Counted from the stretch's first letter, positions 1 to 7,547 are shown. The stretch: DNA of 64,000 nt from Virgisporangium ochraceum (GCF_016863655.1 NZ_BOPH01000062.1:123342-187341); one strand, 5' to 3'. The notes: a model not told the origin generated them from the sequence alone. Made by a program: numbers and translations.

Positions 1-498
1 GTCGAGCACGATGACCCGCGGGTGGGCGGTGAGCACGGTGCCGATCGCGACCCGCTGCTGCTGCCCGCCCGACAGTGTCCGAAGTGGACGGTCGCGCAGG
101 TCGGCGATCCCGAGCAGGTCGAGCGTCTCCTCGACGCGCTTGCGCATGGTCGGCGCCGGCACAGCCAGCTGCTCGAGGCTGTAGGCCAGCTCCTCCTCGA
201 CGGTGTCGGTGACGAACCCGTGCAGCGGGTCCTGCACCACCACGCCGACCACGTCGGCCAGTTCGCGGGGTGGGAACACCCGCGTGTCGCGGCCGTCGAC
301 GGTCACCCGGCCCGCCAGGGTGCCGCCGGTGAAGTGCGGAACGAGCCCGTTGACGGCGCGCAGGAGCGTGGACTTGCCGGCCCCGGTCGCGCCGGTCACC
401 AGGCACAGCTCGCCCTCGCCGATGGTCAGCGAGACGTCCCGGAGCGTCGGGTCGGCGGCCCCGTGGTAGGTGACGGTCACCCGGTCGAAAGTGATCAT
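1..498 (-). CDS. ECF transporter ATP-binding protein (EcfA), partial at the left edge
   Basis: This is an ABC ATPase that would energise the ECF transporter made with the T subunit just upstream. The 166 visible codons run from ATG at 498 to the window edge, so the C-terminal part (H-loop side) is missing. Walker A is GATGAGKST (about residues 36-44), the Q-loop is in VVQDP, the signature is LSGGQQQRVAIG and Walker B RVIVLD falls at the very edge. Its ATG overlaps the stop of the upstream ecfT gene as ATGA (498-495), so the two are translationally coupled. It is the last visible gene of the riboswitch-led operon. Because cbiMNQ lacks its own ATPase, this protein could serve both transporters; that is inference. 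Confidence 0.93.
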   Translation of the reverse strand, partial: MITFDRVTVTYHGAADPTLRDVSLTIGEGELCLVTGATGAGKSTLLRAVNGLVPHFTGGTLAGRVTVDGRDTRVFPPRELADVVGVVVQDPLHGFVTDTVEEELAYSLEQLAVPAPTMRKRVEETLDLLGIADLRDRPLRTLSGGQQQRVAIGTVLTAHPRVIVLD

Positions 499-1646
499 GA
501 CGGGGGAGGGGTGACGAAGGCCGGCAGCGCCGCCAGCGTGATCGCCACGGCCGGCAGCGGTCCCAGGGTCGGCCAGGCGAGCGGGCTCAGCGACGGGTAC
601 AGGTTGGCCGGGTCGAGCGACGCGGTCGCGAACAGCAGCGCGCCGGTCCCGACGCCGCACAGCGCGGTGACCGTCTCGGCCGCACCCCACCGGTCGGGCC
701 GGTACCGCGTGCGCGAGATCTGCCGTCCCCCGAAAAGCATTCCGGTGACCGCCACCGCGCCGCCACCGAGGAGCACCGGCGCACCGAGGACGCGCGGCGT
801 GGTCGCGTCGAGCAGGCCGTAGACGCCGACGCACACCCCGATCAGCCCGGCGACCACGAGGACTCCGGGCAGCCGCCGCGGCGTGGCGCCGGCCCGGGCG
901 TACCCTCGCGAGTCCATGGCGGCCGCGAGCGTCAGCGACCGGTCGAGCGCGTCGGCGAGCACCGGCAGCAGGATCGCCCGCAACGCCCGGACGCCCGTGC
1001 CCGATCCACCGCGCAGCCGCCGCGCCCGGCGCACCCGCAGCACGCTCTCGGCCAGCTGCGGCGCCACCGACAACGCGACGACGATCGCCGTGCCCGCCTC
1101 GTACAGCGCCGCCGGCACCAGCTTCAGCAGCCGCTTCGGGTTGGCCAGCGCGTTCGCGGCGCCGAGGCAGATGACCATCGCGGCCAACCGCAGCCCGTCG
1201 TACAGGCCGGCGAGCAGTTCCTCGGCCGCGACCGGACCGAACAGCCGGATACCGGCGGCGAACTCGGGCAACGGAACCGACGGCAGCGTGAACAGCACGT
1301 GCGTCCCGCCGCCCCCGCCGAACACCACCCGGAACAGGAGCCGGCTGGCCACGATCACCGCGCCCAGCCACAGGTACAGCCGGAACGCCACCGCCCAGGG
1401 CGCGTCGCCGCGGCGCCGCGCCACCACGAACGCCGCCGCCGCGATGATCAGGGCCAGCAGGACCGGGTTGGTGGTGCGGCTCGCGGCCGTGGCGAGGCCG
1501 AGCGCCCAGATCCACCAGGCGCCCGGGTGCAGCGTCCGCGGCAGGGCGCCGAGGCGGACGGGACGGGCGGTGACCTGCGCGACGATCAGTCCTCCCCGGG
1601 GTCGGCGAACGGGTCGGCCGGCGGACCCGCGGACCGGCGGCGCCAC
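495..1646 (-). CDS. ECF transporter transmembrane (T) subunit, EcfT/CbiQ family
   Basis: This is the membrane coupling subunit of an energy-coupling-factor vitamin/metal importer. The protein has several long hydrophobic segments and the charged coupling motif expected of EcfT (MDSRGYAR, where CbiQ has SRGY). The start is unclear. No ATG lies before the first membrane helix. GTG at 1646 (383 aa) is the nearest standard start, but it overlaps the previous gene by 61 bases. CTG at 1589 would give a CTGA overlap with the upstream stop and an N-terminus of usual length before the conserved LHPGAWW stretch. It overlaps the ATPase gene by ATGA. Its place behind a cobalamin riboswitch and four exported proteins suggests the substrate is a corrinoid rather than free cobalt; the S component is not visible and may lie beyond the left edge. 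Confidence 0.88.
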   Translation of the reverse strand: MAPPVRGSAGRPVRRPRGGLIVAQVTARPVRLGALPRTLHPGAWWIWALGLATAASRTTNPVLLALIIAAAAFVVARRRGDAPWAVAFRLYLWLGAVIVASRLLFRVVFGGGGGTHVLFTLPSVPLPEFAAGIRLFGPVAAEELLAGLYDGLRLAAMVICLGAANALANPKRLLKLVPAALYEAGTAIVVALSVAPQLAESVLRVRRARRLRGGSGTGVRALRAILLPVLADALDRSLTLAAAMDSRGYARAGATPRRLPGVLVVAGLIGVCVGVYGLLDATTPRVLGAPVLLGGGAVAVTGMLFGGRQISRTRYRPDRWGAAETVTALCGVGTGALLFATASLDPANLYPSLSPLAWPTLGPLPAVAITLAALPAFVTPPPS

Positions 1647-2497
1647 ACCGTGACCCCCGCGGCGACCGCGAACGCCAGGAGCAGCCCGAGCCCGGCGAGC
1701 GTGCCGACCGGCATCCCGGACGAGCCGGTCGGCGTCGTCGCCACATCGGTCACCGGCGCCTCCGCCGACGGCGAACCGAACGGAGCCGCGCCTGCGCCGC
1801 CGGACGCGCCCGTGCCGACGGACGGGGTCGCGACCCCGGACGGGGTCGCGTCGCCCGAGGCCGGGGGAGCACCGGAGACGCCCGGAGCCCCGGGTGCACC
1901 GGGCGGCGCCGGAACGCCGGGCTGGGCCGCTCCGGGAGGAGCCTGCGCGGGCGGGGCGCCGCCGCCGTTGGCCGGTGGCGGCTGCTGCGGCGGGGCGGGG
2001 GCCGCCGGCCGGGTCGGTGCGGTGTCCGGGCGCGGCGCCGTCGCCTGGGTGCGGTTCGTCGAGAACGACCAGCCCTCGAAGCTCCCCGCCGGCGGCCTGC
2101 GGTTCTGCACACCCTTGTCGCTGTACGTCCACGACCCGCCGTTGGACGCGTGCCAGTACGACCAGTACGCCGACGCCGGCGGGGTGTCCCGGCACGGCTC
2201 GGTCGCGACGGTCGGCCGGCCCTCGATGCGGCAGACGAACCCCTCGCCCCAGCGCGTGGTGCCGGCGATCGTGAAGCCGGCGTTCTTGAGCGCGCTCAGC
2301 CCGGTCGCCTGGTCGCCCGGCGCACACCGGACCACCACGCCTCCGCCGAGGTCGTTGAAGTCGACCACCACGGTGACGCCGTTGGCGTCCGGGCAGTAGC
2401 CCGCGGTCCCGGCGGCATGTGCGGCGGGTGCGGCGAACGCCGCACCGCCCGCGACCGCCAGGACCACGGCGGACGCCGCGCCGAGGAGCCGGCGCAT
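1586..2497 (-). CDS. Exported, membrane-anchored transcobalamin-like beta-domain protein (DUF4430-like)
   Basis: This 303-aa protein has an N-terminal signal peptide (Ala-rich, ending near AAHAAG). A small Cys-containing globular domain follows at about residues 30-150, with the motifs VTVVVDF, GGGVVV and SAYWSYWH. A long Pro/Ala/Gly-rich spacer leads to a C-terminal membrane helix with an Arg-rich cytoplasmic tail. The globular domain is clearly paralogous to the 153-aa protein at 3855-4316 (shared VTVVVDF, GFTxAGTxRWG, FVCRI and YWSYWH blocks). I compare the fold to the C-terminal beta domain of intrinsic factor/transcobalamin (DUF4430) from motif style and from the alternating toroid neighbours. 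That assignment is inference. It begins with a TGATG overlap on the preceding toroid gene, so the pair is co-translated. Confidence 0.78.
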   Translation of the reverse strand: MRRLLGAASAVVLAVAGGAAFAAPAAHAAGTAGYCPDANGVTVVVDFNDLGGGVVVRCAPGDQATGLSALKNAGFTIAGTTRWGEGFVCRIEGRPTVATEPCRDTPPASAYWSYWHASNGGSWTYSDKGVQNRRPPAGSFEGWSFSTNRTQATAPRPDTAPTRPAAPAPPQQPPPANGGGAPPAQAPPGAAQPGVPAPPGAPGAPGVSGAPPASGDATPSGVATPSVGTGASGGAGAAPFGSPSAEAPVTDVATTPTGSSGMPVGTLAGLGLLLAFAVAAGVTVWRRRSAGPPADPFADPGED

Positions 2498-3855
2498 CAG
2501 GTGGACCGGCGGCGCCGCGCCGCGACCAGCAGCAGCGCGCCCACCACGATCATGCCGACCGCGTACACGGCGAAGTGCGCGACCGGCTGCCCGGTGACCG
2601 CGAGGTCTCCCCCACCCGGAGCGGCCGTCTCCGACGCGGACGCCGACGCGGAAACAGAAGGCGACGCCGAAGCCGACGGGGAGGACGACGGAGAGGACGA
2701 CGGAGAGGACGACGGCGATGGCGACGAGGAGGACGACGATGACGAAGACGACGGAGAAGGAGACGACGGCTCACCCGCGGGCACCCCGGCGATGTCGCCG
2801 AGCGGCACCTGCACCAGGCCCAGCAGCGCCTGCGTCGTCGCCCGGCGCCACTGGTCACGGCTCACCTCGTCGGGCGCGCCGGTGTCGAACGCCTCCCGGC
2901 TGTAGGCGATGGCGCCGCTGTCGTCGCCCGAGGCCCACTGCAGCGCGGCGATCCACGCGGCGGCCTCGTTGGCCTCGTCGGCGTGCCCGGTCGCGGCGAG
3001 CGCCTGCGCGGCGAGGCCGGTGCTGTTGCTGTTGGCGACCGGGGTCAGCCACGGGTCCGGCGTCTGCGGCCCGTTGCGGAACGAGCCGTCTTCGGCCTGC
3101 AGCCCGACCAGCCACGCGGCGCCCCTGCCGGCGGCCTCGTCGGCGCCCGCGGCGACCAGGGCCTGCACCGCCATCGCGGTGGCGTCGACGTCGGCCGGTC
3201 CGTCGTCGGCGCAGGCCGCGCCGGTCGGGTCCGGGTTGAGCCGGAAACCACCGGCGGGACACTGCTGCCTGATCAGGTAGCTCACCACGTCGGCCGGCAC
3301 GCCGCCGCTGCCGGCGAGCCCCAGCGTCGCCAGCGACTGGTCGAACACGTTGCTCTGGTCGCCGCCCCATTCCTCCGGGTTGACGTCGCGGACCCGGCCG
3401 CGGTGGTCGCCGTCGGCCGCGATGAGGTCGCGGGTCATCGCGTCGAGGTCCAGGCCGCCGAACGCCTTCGGGTCGCGGCCGGTCGCGACCGCGGCGAAGA
3501 GCAGCTTGGACGTCGAGCCGGCGTCGATGATCCGGACATCGGGACTGCCGTCCTCGTCGACGTCGATGTCGGCGATGGCCCACGCCGCCGCCTGACCGGC
3601 CACCGCGTCGGTGACCGTCGCGACCGTGGCCCGGTCGGCGCCGGTCGCCCGCAGCCCGACCAGGGCGTCGACGGTCAGGCCGACGTCCGGGAGGCCGAAG
3701 TTCTGCAGGAGGCCGTCCTGGAACTGGGTACCGAGCCACGCCGCCGCCCCGCGTCCGGCGGCGACGTGCTCCGCGCCGGGCGCGGCGAGGGCGCCCGAAG
3801 CCACGGTGACCCCCACCGCGGACACCGCCGCGAGCCCGGCGAGAACCCGGCGCAT
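2497..3855 (-). CDS. Exported alpha/alpha-toroid protein with LAVTG sortase signal
   Basis: This 452-aa protein has a signal peptide (MRRVLAGLAAV...) and then a helical-repeat region with prenyltransferase/squalene-oxidase-type repeats: QAEDGSF, NSNSTGLAAQAL and DVDATAMAVQAL. A Ser/Pro/Ala stalk of about 50 residues follows, and the C-terminus is LAVTG plus a hydrophobic helix plus RRRR. LAxTG is the known recognition form for class E sortases of high-GC actinobacteria, so the toroid should be covalently wall-linked. It lacks an obvious DxDD cyclase motif and is exported, so an enzymatic terpene role is unlikely. An acidic DVDEDG loop near residue 95 could bind calcium. ATG at 3855 overlaps the upstream stop as TGATG. 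A longer in-frame reading upstream only overlaps the neighbour gene and was not used. The proposed role is binding corrinoid together with the beta-domain partner. Confidence 0.82.
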   Translation of the reverse strand: MRRVLAGLAAVSAVGVTVASGALAAPGAEHVAAGRGAAAWLGTQFQDGLLQNFGLPDVGLTVDALVGLRATGADRATVATVTDAVAGQAAAWAIADIDVDEDGSPDVRIIDAGSTSKLLFAAVATGRDPKAFGGLDLDAMTRDLIAADGDHRGRVRDVNPEEWGGDQSNVFDQSLATLGLAGSGGVPADVVSYLIRQQCPAGGFRLNPDPTGAACADDGPADVDATAMAVQALVAAGADEAAGRGAAWLVGLQAEDGSFRNGPQTPDPWLTPVANSNSTGLAAQALAATGHADEANEAAAWIAALQWASGDDSGAIAYSREAFDTGAPDEVSRDQWRRATTQALLGLVQVPLGDIAGVPAGEPSSPSPSSSSSSSSSSPSPSSSPSSSPSSSPSASASPSVSASASASETAAPGGGDLAVTGQPVAHFAVYAVGMIVVGALLLVAARRRRST

Positions 3856-4316
3856 CAGACCGGCGGGGCGATCGACGGCTGCTGACCCGACCCGTACCGC
3901 CAGCCCTCGACCGTGCCCTGCGCGGGGTTGTAGCCCGAGGCACCGACCGTGCTGTACGACCAGGTGCCGCCCGGCGTGGCGTGCCAGTACGACCAGTACG
4001 CCGTCACCGGCGGGGTGTTCACGCAGGGGTCCTGCGCCACGGTCGGCTTGCCGTTGATCCGGCAGACGAACGCGAGCCCCCACCGCTGCGTGCCGGCGAC
4101 GGTGAACCCGGCGCCCTGCAACGCCTGCAGCCCGGTGGACGGGTCGCCGAGCCGGCAACCGACGACGACGCCACCGCCGAGCGGCCCGAAGTCGACCACC
4201 ACGGTGACCCCGGTGCCCGGCGAGCACGCCGCCGCGCTGGCTGACTGGGGCGACGCGACGACGAGCGCTCCGGTGACGACGAGGGAGGCGAGGAGTGCGG
4301 AGAACCAACGTTTCAT
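3855..4316 (-). CDS. Secreted transcobalamin-like beta-domain protein (DUF4430-like)
   Basis: This 153-aa protein is a signal peptide (cleavage near SASAAA) followed by one domain with the same blocks as the anchored paralogue at 1586-2497: VTVVVDF, GGGVVVGC, GFTVAGTQRWG, FVCRI and YWSYWHA, with four Cys that could form two disulfides. There is no anchor, so it is either released or held by a partner. It sits between two toroid genes, 10 bases after the first one and overlapping the second as TGATG. In intrinsic factor/transcobalamin one polypeptide contains an alpha6/alpha6 barrel and a beta domain that clamp cobalamin between them. Here the two halves would be separate products. That comparison is inference; what is seen is the pairing, the export signals and the riboswitch. 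Confidence 0.78.
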   Translation of the reverse strand: MKRWFSALLASLVVTGALVVASPQSASAAACSPGTGVTVVVDFGPLGGGVVVGCRLGDPSTGLQALQGAGFTVAGTQRWGLAFVCRINGKPTVAQDPCVNTPPVTAYWSYWHATPGGTWSYSTVGASGYNPAQGTVEGWRYGSGQQPSIAPPV

Positions 4317-4326
4317 CGAAAGCCTC

Positions 4327-5343
4327 TCAGCGGCAGGCGGGAACGGGCGCGGTCGGCCGGGACCCGGCCGCGGTGAGGGTCGCGAGACCGGAGACGGTCA
4401 GGCCGGGTACGGCCTGCGCGGTGGCGCGGGGAGCGGTCGACGGGTCGAACCCGGCCGCCGTGTACGCGATCGCGCCGCGGTCGGCCGACGGGCACCCGAC
4501 CTGGAGCGTGAGCAGGAACGAGCGGGCCTTCAGCCACGCGAACGGCCGGCCGGCGGCCAGCAGCGCCTGCGCGGCGAGCCCGGTGCTGTTGGCGTTGGCC
4601 AGCCCGGCGAAGTCGGCGAACGAGCCGTCGGCGGCCTGCTTCGACGCCAGCCACGTGACGCCCGGCGCGGCGTCGGCGTACCGGCCGACCGCGATCAGCG
4701 CCTGCACGGCGAACGCGGTGGCGTCGACCTCGCTGGCGCACGTCGGCTGCTCGAACTGCAGGGGGAACCCGCCGTCGGGGCAGCGGCTGGCGGCGAGGTA
4801 CGCGGCGCCCGACGCGGGTGCGCCGGCCGGGGTGCGCTTCAACGCGAGCAGCGCGAACGACTGGCTGAAGGCGTTGCTGAAGTCACCCCACGCCGACCGG
4901 TCGGAGAACCGGCCCGACGGCGCCTGCAGCCCGCGCAGCCGGGCGACCAGGTCGACGCCGCCGAAGCTCGCCGGGTTCTTCCCGCGCACCTGCGCGACGA
5001 ACGCGAGCTTCGCGGTGGCACCCGCGTACGCTTCGGTGCCGTCGCCGACATAGCCGGTGAGGATCTCGGGCCGGGCCAGCCACGCGGTGGCCTTCGCGGC
5101 GTTGGTGTCGGCGACCTTCGCGGCGGCGAACGCGAGCACCGCGTCGATGGTCAGCCCCTGGTCGGGGTAGGCGACGCCGTCGAAGACGGCCTCGAACCGC
5201 TCGCCGTCGACGAGTTGGCCGGCGAGCCAGCCCGCGGCCGAGTCGGTGGTTCTGGTGGTTGCTGCCGCTGGGGTGGCGGCGAGGAGGACGACCGCGAGCA
5301 CCCCGGTGAGCAGGGTGATGACGCGATGCCGGCGGACAGCCAT
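4327..5343 (-). CDS. Secreted alpha/alpha-toroid protein, first gene after the cobalamin riboswitch
   Basis: This 338-aa protein has a signal peptide (cleavage near ATPAAA) and a helical toroid built of repeats with the motifs QAADGSF, NANSTGLAAQAL, EVDATAFAVQAL and NAFSQSFALLAL. It is homologous in layout to the wall-anchored toroid at 2497-3855 but has no stalk and no sorting signal. Start ATG 5343 is chosen because a GGAGAGG ribosome-binding site lies just upstream and the signal peptide begins there. An in-frame extension to 5439 would run into the riboswitch. As the first gene behind the riboswitch it should be made when cobalamin is scarce. The likely function is extracellular corrinoid binding. 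The automated label for this fold is usually terpene cyclase-like, which the export signal argues against. Confidence 0.82.
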   Translation of the reverse strand: MAVRRHRVITLLTGVLAVVLLAATPAAATTRTTDSAAGWLAGQLVDGERFEAVFDGVAYPDQGLTIDAVLAFAAAKVADTNAAKATAWLARPEILTGYVGDGTEAYAGATAKLAFVAQVRGKNPASFGGVDLVARLRGLQAPSGRFSDRSAWGDFSNAFSQSFALLALKRTPAGAPASGAAYLAASRCPDGGFPLQFEQPTCASEVDATAFAVQALIAVGRYADAAPGVTWLASKQAADGSFADFAGLANANSTGLAAQALLAAGRPFAWLKARSFLLTLQVGCPSADRGAIAYTAAGFDPSTAPRATAQAVPGLTVSGLATLTAAGSRPTAPVPACR

Positions 5344-5439
5344 TCGGCGGGCCTCTCCGGCCCTGGCTGTCGAGAGAACCGGGCACGGACACCCGGCGGC
5401 CTCCGACCCGTGGGCCACGACGGGTGTTGGTGTGAACAC

Positions 5440-5545
5440 GCGCGGAGACAGGTATTCGGGCTCACGACAAGCAGAGGTGCTTGCCGCCTACCGTTGCGGG
5501 CCAGCGCCGGACTTCGACCGGACTTCCCCTATCAACGCACGGCTA
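5440..5545 (-). promoter_or_regulatory. Cobalamin riboswitch
   Basis: Read on the minus strand, the leader contains the hallmark segments of the AdoCbl/B12 riboswitch in order: GATAGGGGAAG, a CCGG...CCGG hairpin, GGCCCGCAACGGTAGG, a variable hairpin, and the B12-box-like end GAGCCCGAATACCTGTC (5448-5464). The leader then runs about 100 bases to the toroid gene start at 5343. The boundaries are approximate. Known members repress downstream genes when cobalamin binds, so the operon at 1-5343 should be induced by B12 limitation. Confidence 0.93.
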
Positions 5546-5561
5546 TGTAGTTGTGGACGCC

Positions 5562-5590
5562 ATCCTGGTGAGGCCGGGCGGGGCTGTCAA
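5562..5590 (-). promoter_or_regulatory. Sigma-70-type promoter in front of the cobalamin riboswitch
   Basis: On the minus strand a perfect -35 TTGACA (5590-5585) is followed after 17 bases by CAGGAT (5567-5562) as a -10. Transcription would start near 5555, just ahead of the riboswitch core. The -35 lies only about ten bases after the cbiQ stop codon, so the corrinoid operon has its own promoter although it follows cbiMNQ on the same strand. Confidence 0.65.
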
Positions 5591-5599
5591 CGACGCAGG

Positions 5600-6361
5600 T
5601 CACACCAGCAACGCGGCCGCGGCGACGATACCGGCCGATACCGGCAGCAACGCGGCGGCGAGCCACTGACCGGTGCTCGCCGGTGCCCGGTCGGGCGTCG
5701 GCAGCCGGCCGGTGTACCCGCGCGAGACCATCGCGAGGTAGACCCGTTCGCCGCGCTCGAACGCCCGCAGGAACAGCGTTCCGACGCTCGACGCGAACGC
5801 CCGGACCTGCCACACGAACCGCGGGTCGTAGCCGCGTGACAGCCGCGCCACGTGCATCCTCCGCGCCTCGGCGCCGATCACGTCGAGGTAGCGCAGCATG
5901 AACGTGGCGATCTGCACGATGATCTGCGGGCAGCGCAACCGGTCGAGGCCGGTGATCAGGTCGCGCATCGGCGTCGTCGCCGCGAGAAGCAGCGACGCGA
6001 GCACGCCGAGCGTGCCCTTCGCGACGATGTTCCACGCGCCGTACAGCCCGTCGACCGACAGCGACATCCCGAGCCACGTCACCCGCTCGCCGCCGCCCGC
6101 GAACGGCAGCAGCACCGCGAGAAGCACGAAGGGCAGTTCGATCGTGGACCGCTTGAGCAGCCACCACGCCGGCACCCGGCCGAGCGCCGCCACCGGTACG
6201 AGCAGCAGTGCGTACGCCCCGAACGCCCACAGGTGCTCCCGCGGGGTGGCGACCACGACGACCGTGAACGCCACCACCGCGACGATCTTGACCTCGGGTG
6301 GCAGCCGGTGCAGCCGGCTCACCCGGTCGAGGTACAGCGGATGGACGTGCCCGGCGCCCAC
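5600..6361 (-). CDS. cbiQ: Cobalt ECF transporter T component CbiQ
   Basis: This 253-aa protein is the membrane coupling subunit of the cobalt importer CbiMNQO. Several hydrophobic helices are visible, and both EcfT-type coupling motifs are present (RLSRGYD and MVSRGYTG). GTG at 6361 overlaps the cbiN stop as TAGTG. It is the last gene of the cbiMNQ group; no cbiO follows, and the next gene is the riboswitch-led toroid. It is clearly different in sequence from the second T subunit at 495-1646. Confidence 0.92.
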   Translation of the reverse strand: MGAGHVHPLYLDRVSRLHRLPPEVKIVAVVAFTVVVVATPREHLWAFGAYALLLVPVAALGRVPAWWLLKRSTIELPFVLLAVLLPFAGGGERVTWLGMSLSVDGLYGAWNIVAKGTLGVLASLLLAATTPMRDLITGLDRLRCPQIIVQIATFMLRYLDVIGAEARRMHVARLSRGYDPRFVWQVRAFASSVGTLFLRAFERGERVYLAMVSRGYTGRLPTPDRAPASTGQWLAAALLPVSAGIVAAAALLV

Positions 6362-6711
6362 TACCCGACCGGTTCCCGCGACCGCTTCCGCGCCAGCCAG
6401 AAGATCCCGGCACCGATCCCGAACGTGACGAGCACGCCGAGGATGCCCGACAGGCCGGTGGACAGGAAATCGTTGTCGATGCCCTTGATGCCGTAGTCGG
6501 CGAGCGGGCCGTCGGCCAGTTGGTGGTCCTCCTCGCCCCTGGCCATGCACTCGCCGCCGGTGATGGTGCCGTCGGCGTCGAACGTGCAGCCCTCGCGGGC
6601 CGCCGAGTCGAGCCCGTCGGGGCTTCCCGACGCGAAGTTGCTCACCACGCCGGCCAGCAGCAGCGACACCAGCAGCCCGCCGAGGAGGAAGTAGGCCAGC
6701 CTGCGGTTCAC
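6361..6711 (-). CDS. cbiN: Cobalt ECF transporter auxiliary subunit CbiN
   Basis: This 116-aa protein has the CbiN layout: an N-terminal membrane helix, an extracytoplasmic acidic loop (with two Cys, FASGSPDG and an LADGPLADYGI-type end) and a second membrane helix with a basic tail. CbiN assists metal loading into CbiM. GTG at 6711 is preceded by AGGGGG at good spacing. The gap of 64 bases to cbiM contains most of the hairpin element at 6744-6784, which is unusual for an otherwise tightly packed transporter operon. Confidence 0.88.
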   Translation of the reverse strand: MNRRLAYFLLGGLLVSLLLAGVVSNFASGSPDGLDSAAREGCTFDADGTITGGECMARGEEDHQLADGPLADYGIKGIDNDFLSTGLSGILGVLVTFGIGAGIFWLARKRSREPVG

Positions 6712-6743
6712 GCTGTGCCCCCTAGATTCAACGGCCACAGCCC

Positions 6744-6784
6744 GCGGCGTGAACGCCTCCGCTTCGCTACGGCGCTCACGCCGC
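6744..6784 (-). repeat. Stop-codon hairpin element, copy 1 (cbiM 3' end)
   Basis: Two perfectly complementary 9-base arms (6744-6752 and 6776-6784) flank a 23-base core containing CCTCCGCTTCGCTAC. One arm consists of the last bases of cbiM including its TGA stop. The same core lies between different 9-base arms at the fadA stop (49235-49275). The arm sequences differ but the pairing is kept, which supports a real hairpin. Confidence 0.75.
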
Positions 6785-7477
6785 CCGCCCCGCCAACGTC
6801 GGGACCGGGGCCGTCCGGAACTTCCGCAACGCGAACACGATGTCGGGACGCACGCGCGCGACCGTCGCCACCGTCGTGGCGGCGATGAGACCCTCACCGA
6901 CGCCGATCAGCAGGTGCGAGCCGGCCATGGTGGCCGCGATCGTGCCCAGTGACAGGTCGGTGGTGCCGCCCAGCGCGTACTGCAGCACGAAGCCCTGCGA
7001 CGCGACCACCACGCTGACCACCGACGCGACGAACGCCGTGGCCGCCGCCCCGGCGACGGTCTTCGGCAGCACCCGCATCAGCACGACGATGAACAGGTAC
7101 GCGGCCGCCGTGCCGAAGAGCGCCATGTTGGTGATGTTCAGCCCCAGCGCGGTGAGGCCGCCGTCGGCGAACAGCAGGCACTGGACCACCAGCACGGTCG
7201 CCACACACAACGCGCCGACCCACGGGCCGACGAGCATCGCCGCGAGCGCGCCGCCGAGCAGGTGCCCGGACACGCCCGGCAGCACCGGGAAGTTGAGCAT
7301 CTGCACGGCGAAGATGAACGCCGCGACCAGTCCGGCCACCGGTGCGAGCCGCTCGTCGAGGTCCTGTCGCGCCCGCAGCACGCAGAACGCGAGCCCGATC
7401 ATGGCGACGATGGCGAAGAGCGCGGATACCGGGCCGTTCACGATGCCGTTGGCGATGTGCATTGCCTGGGCATCCAT
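6776..7477 (-). CDS. cbiM: Cobalt ECF transporter substrate-binding subunit CbiM
   Basis: This 233-aa protein is the metal-binding membrane S subunit for cobalt (or nickel) uptake. It is strongly hydrophobic with about seven helices and ends in a conserved basic tail. The start at 7477 has a good AGGGAGG site and gives MDAQAMHIANGI. Family members normally begin at the MHI motif, whose Met/His N-terminus binds the metal, which would be ATG 7462 without a ribosome-binding site. So either the first five residues are removed or the start is 7462. Cobalt taken up here would feed cobalamin synthesis. No riboswitch was seen in its own leader. Confidence 0.92.
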   Translation of the reverse strand: MDAQAMHIANGIVNGPVSALFAIVAMIGLAFCVLRARQDLDERLAPVAGLVAAFIFAVQMLNFPVLPGVSGHLLGGALAAMLVGPWVGALCVATVLVVQCLLFADGGLTALGLNITNMALFGTAAAYLFIVVLMRVLPKTVAGAAATAFVASVVSVVVASQGFVLQYALGGTTDLSLGTIAATMAGSHLLIGVGEGLIAATTVATVARVRPDIVFALRKFRTAPVPTLAGRAA

Positions 7478-7547
7478 GGGCGCCTCCCTGGAGTAGCCGT
7501 GGTCGATGGACGGTCCGCGTCGCCAGCATATTGCCGGGCTCCTGCTG

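Noticed and set aside
2497..4308. A single 603-residue fusion joining the secreted beta-domain region to the toroid
   Set aside because: The first part of this frame is an out-of-frame reading of the beta-domain gene. The true toroid start at 3855 has a signal peptide and a TGATG overlap.
2497..5343. Terpene cyclase genes
   Set aside because: The toroid repeats resemble prenyltransferase/squalene-oxidase repeats, but the proteins carry signal peptides and a sorting signal, and no DxDD-type catalytic motif was found.
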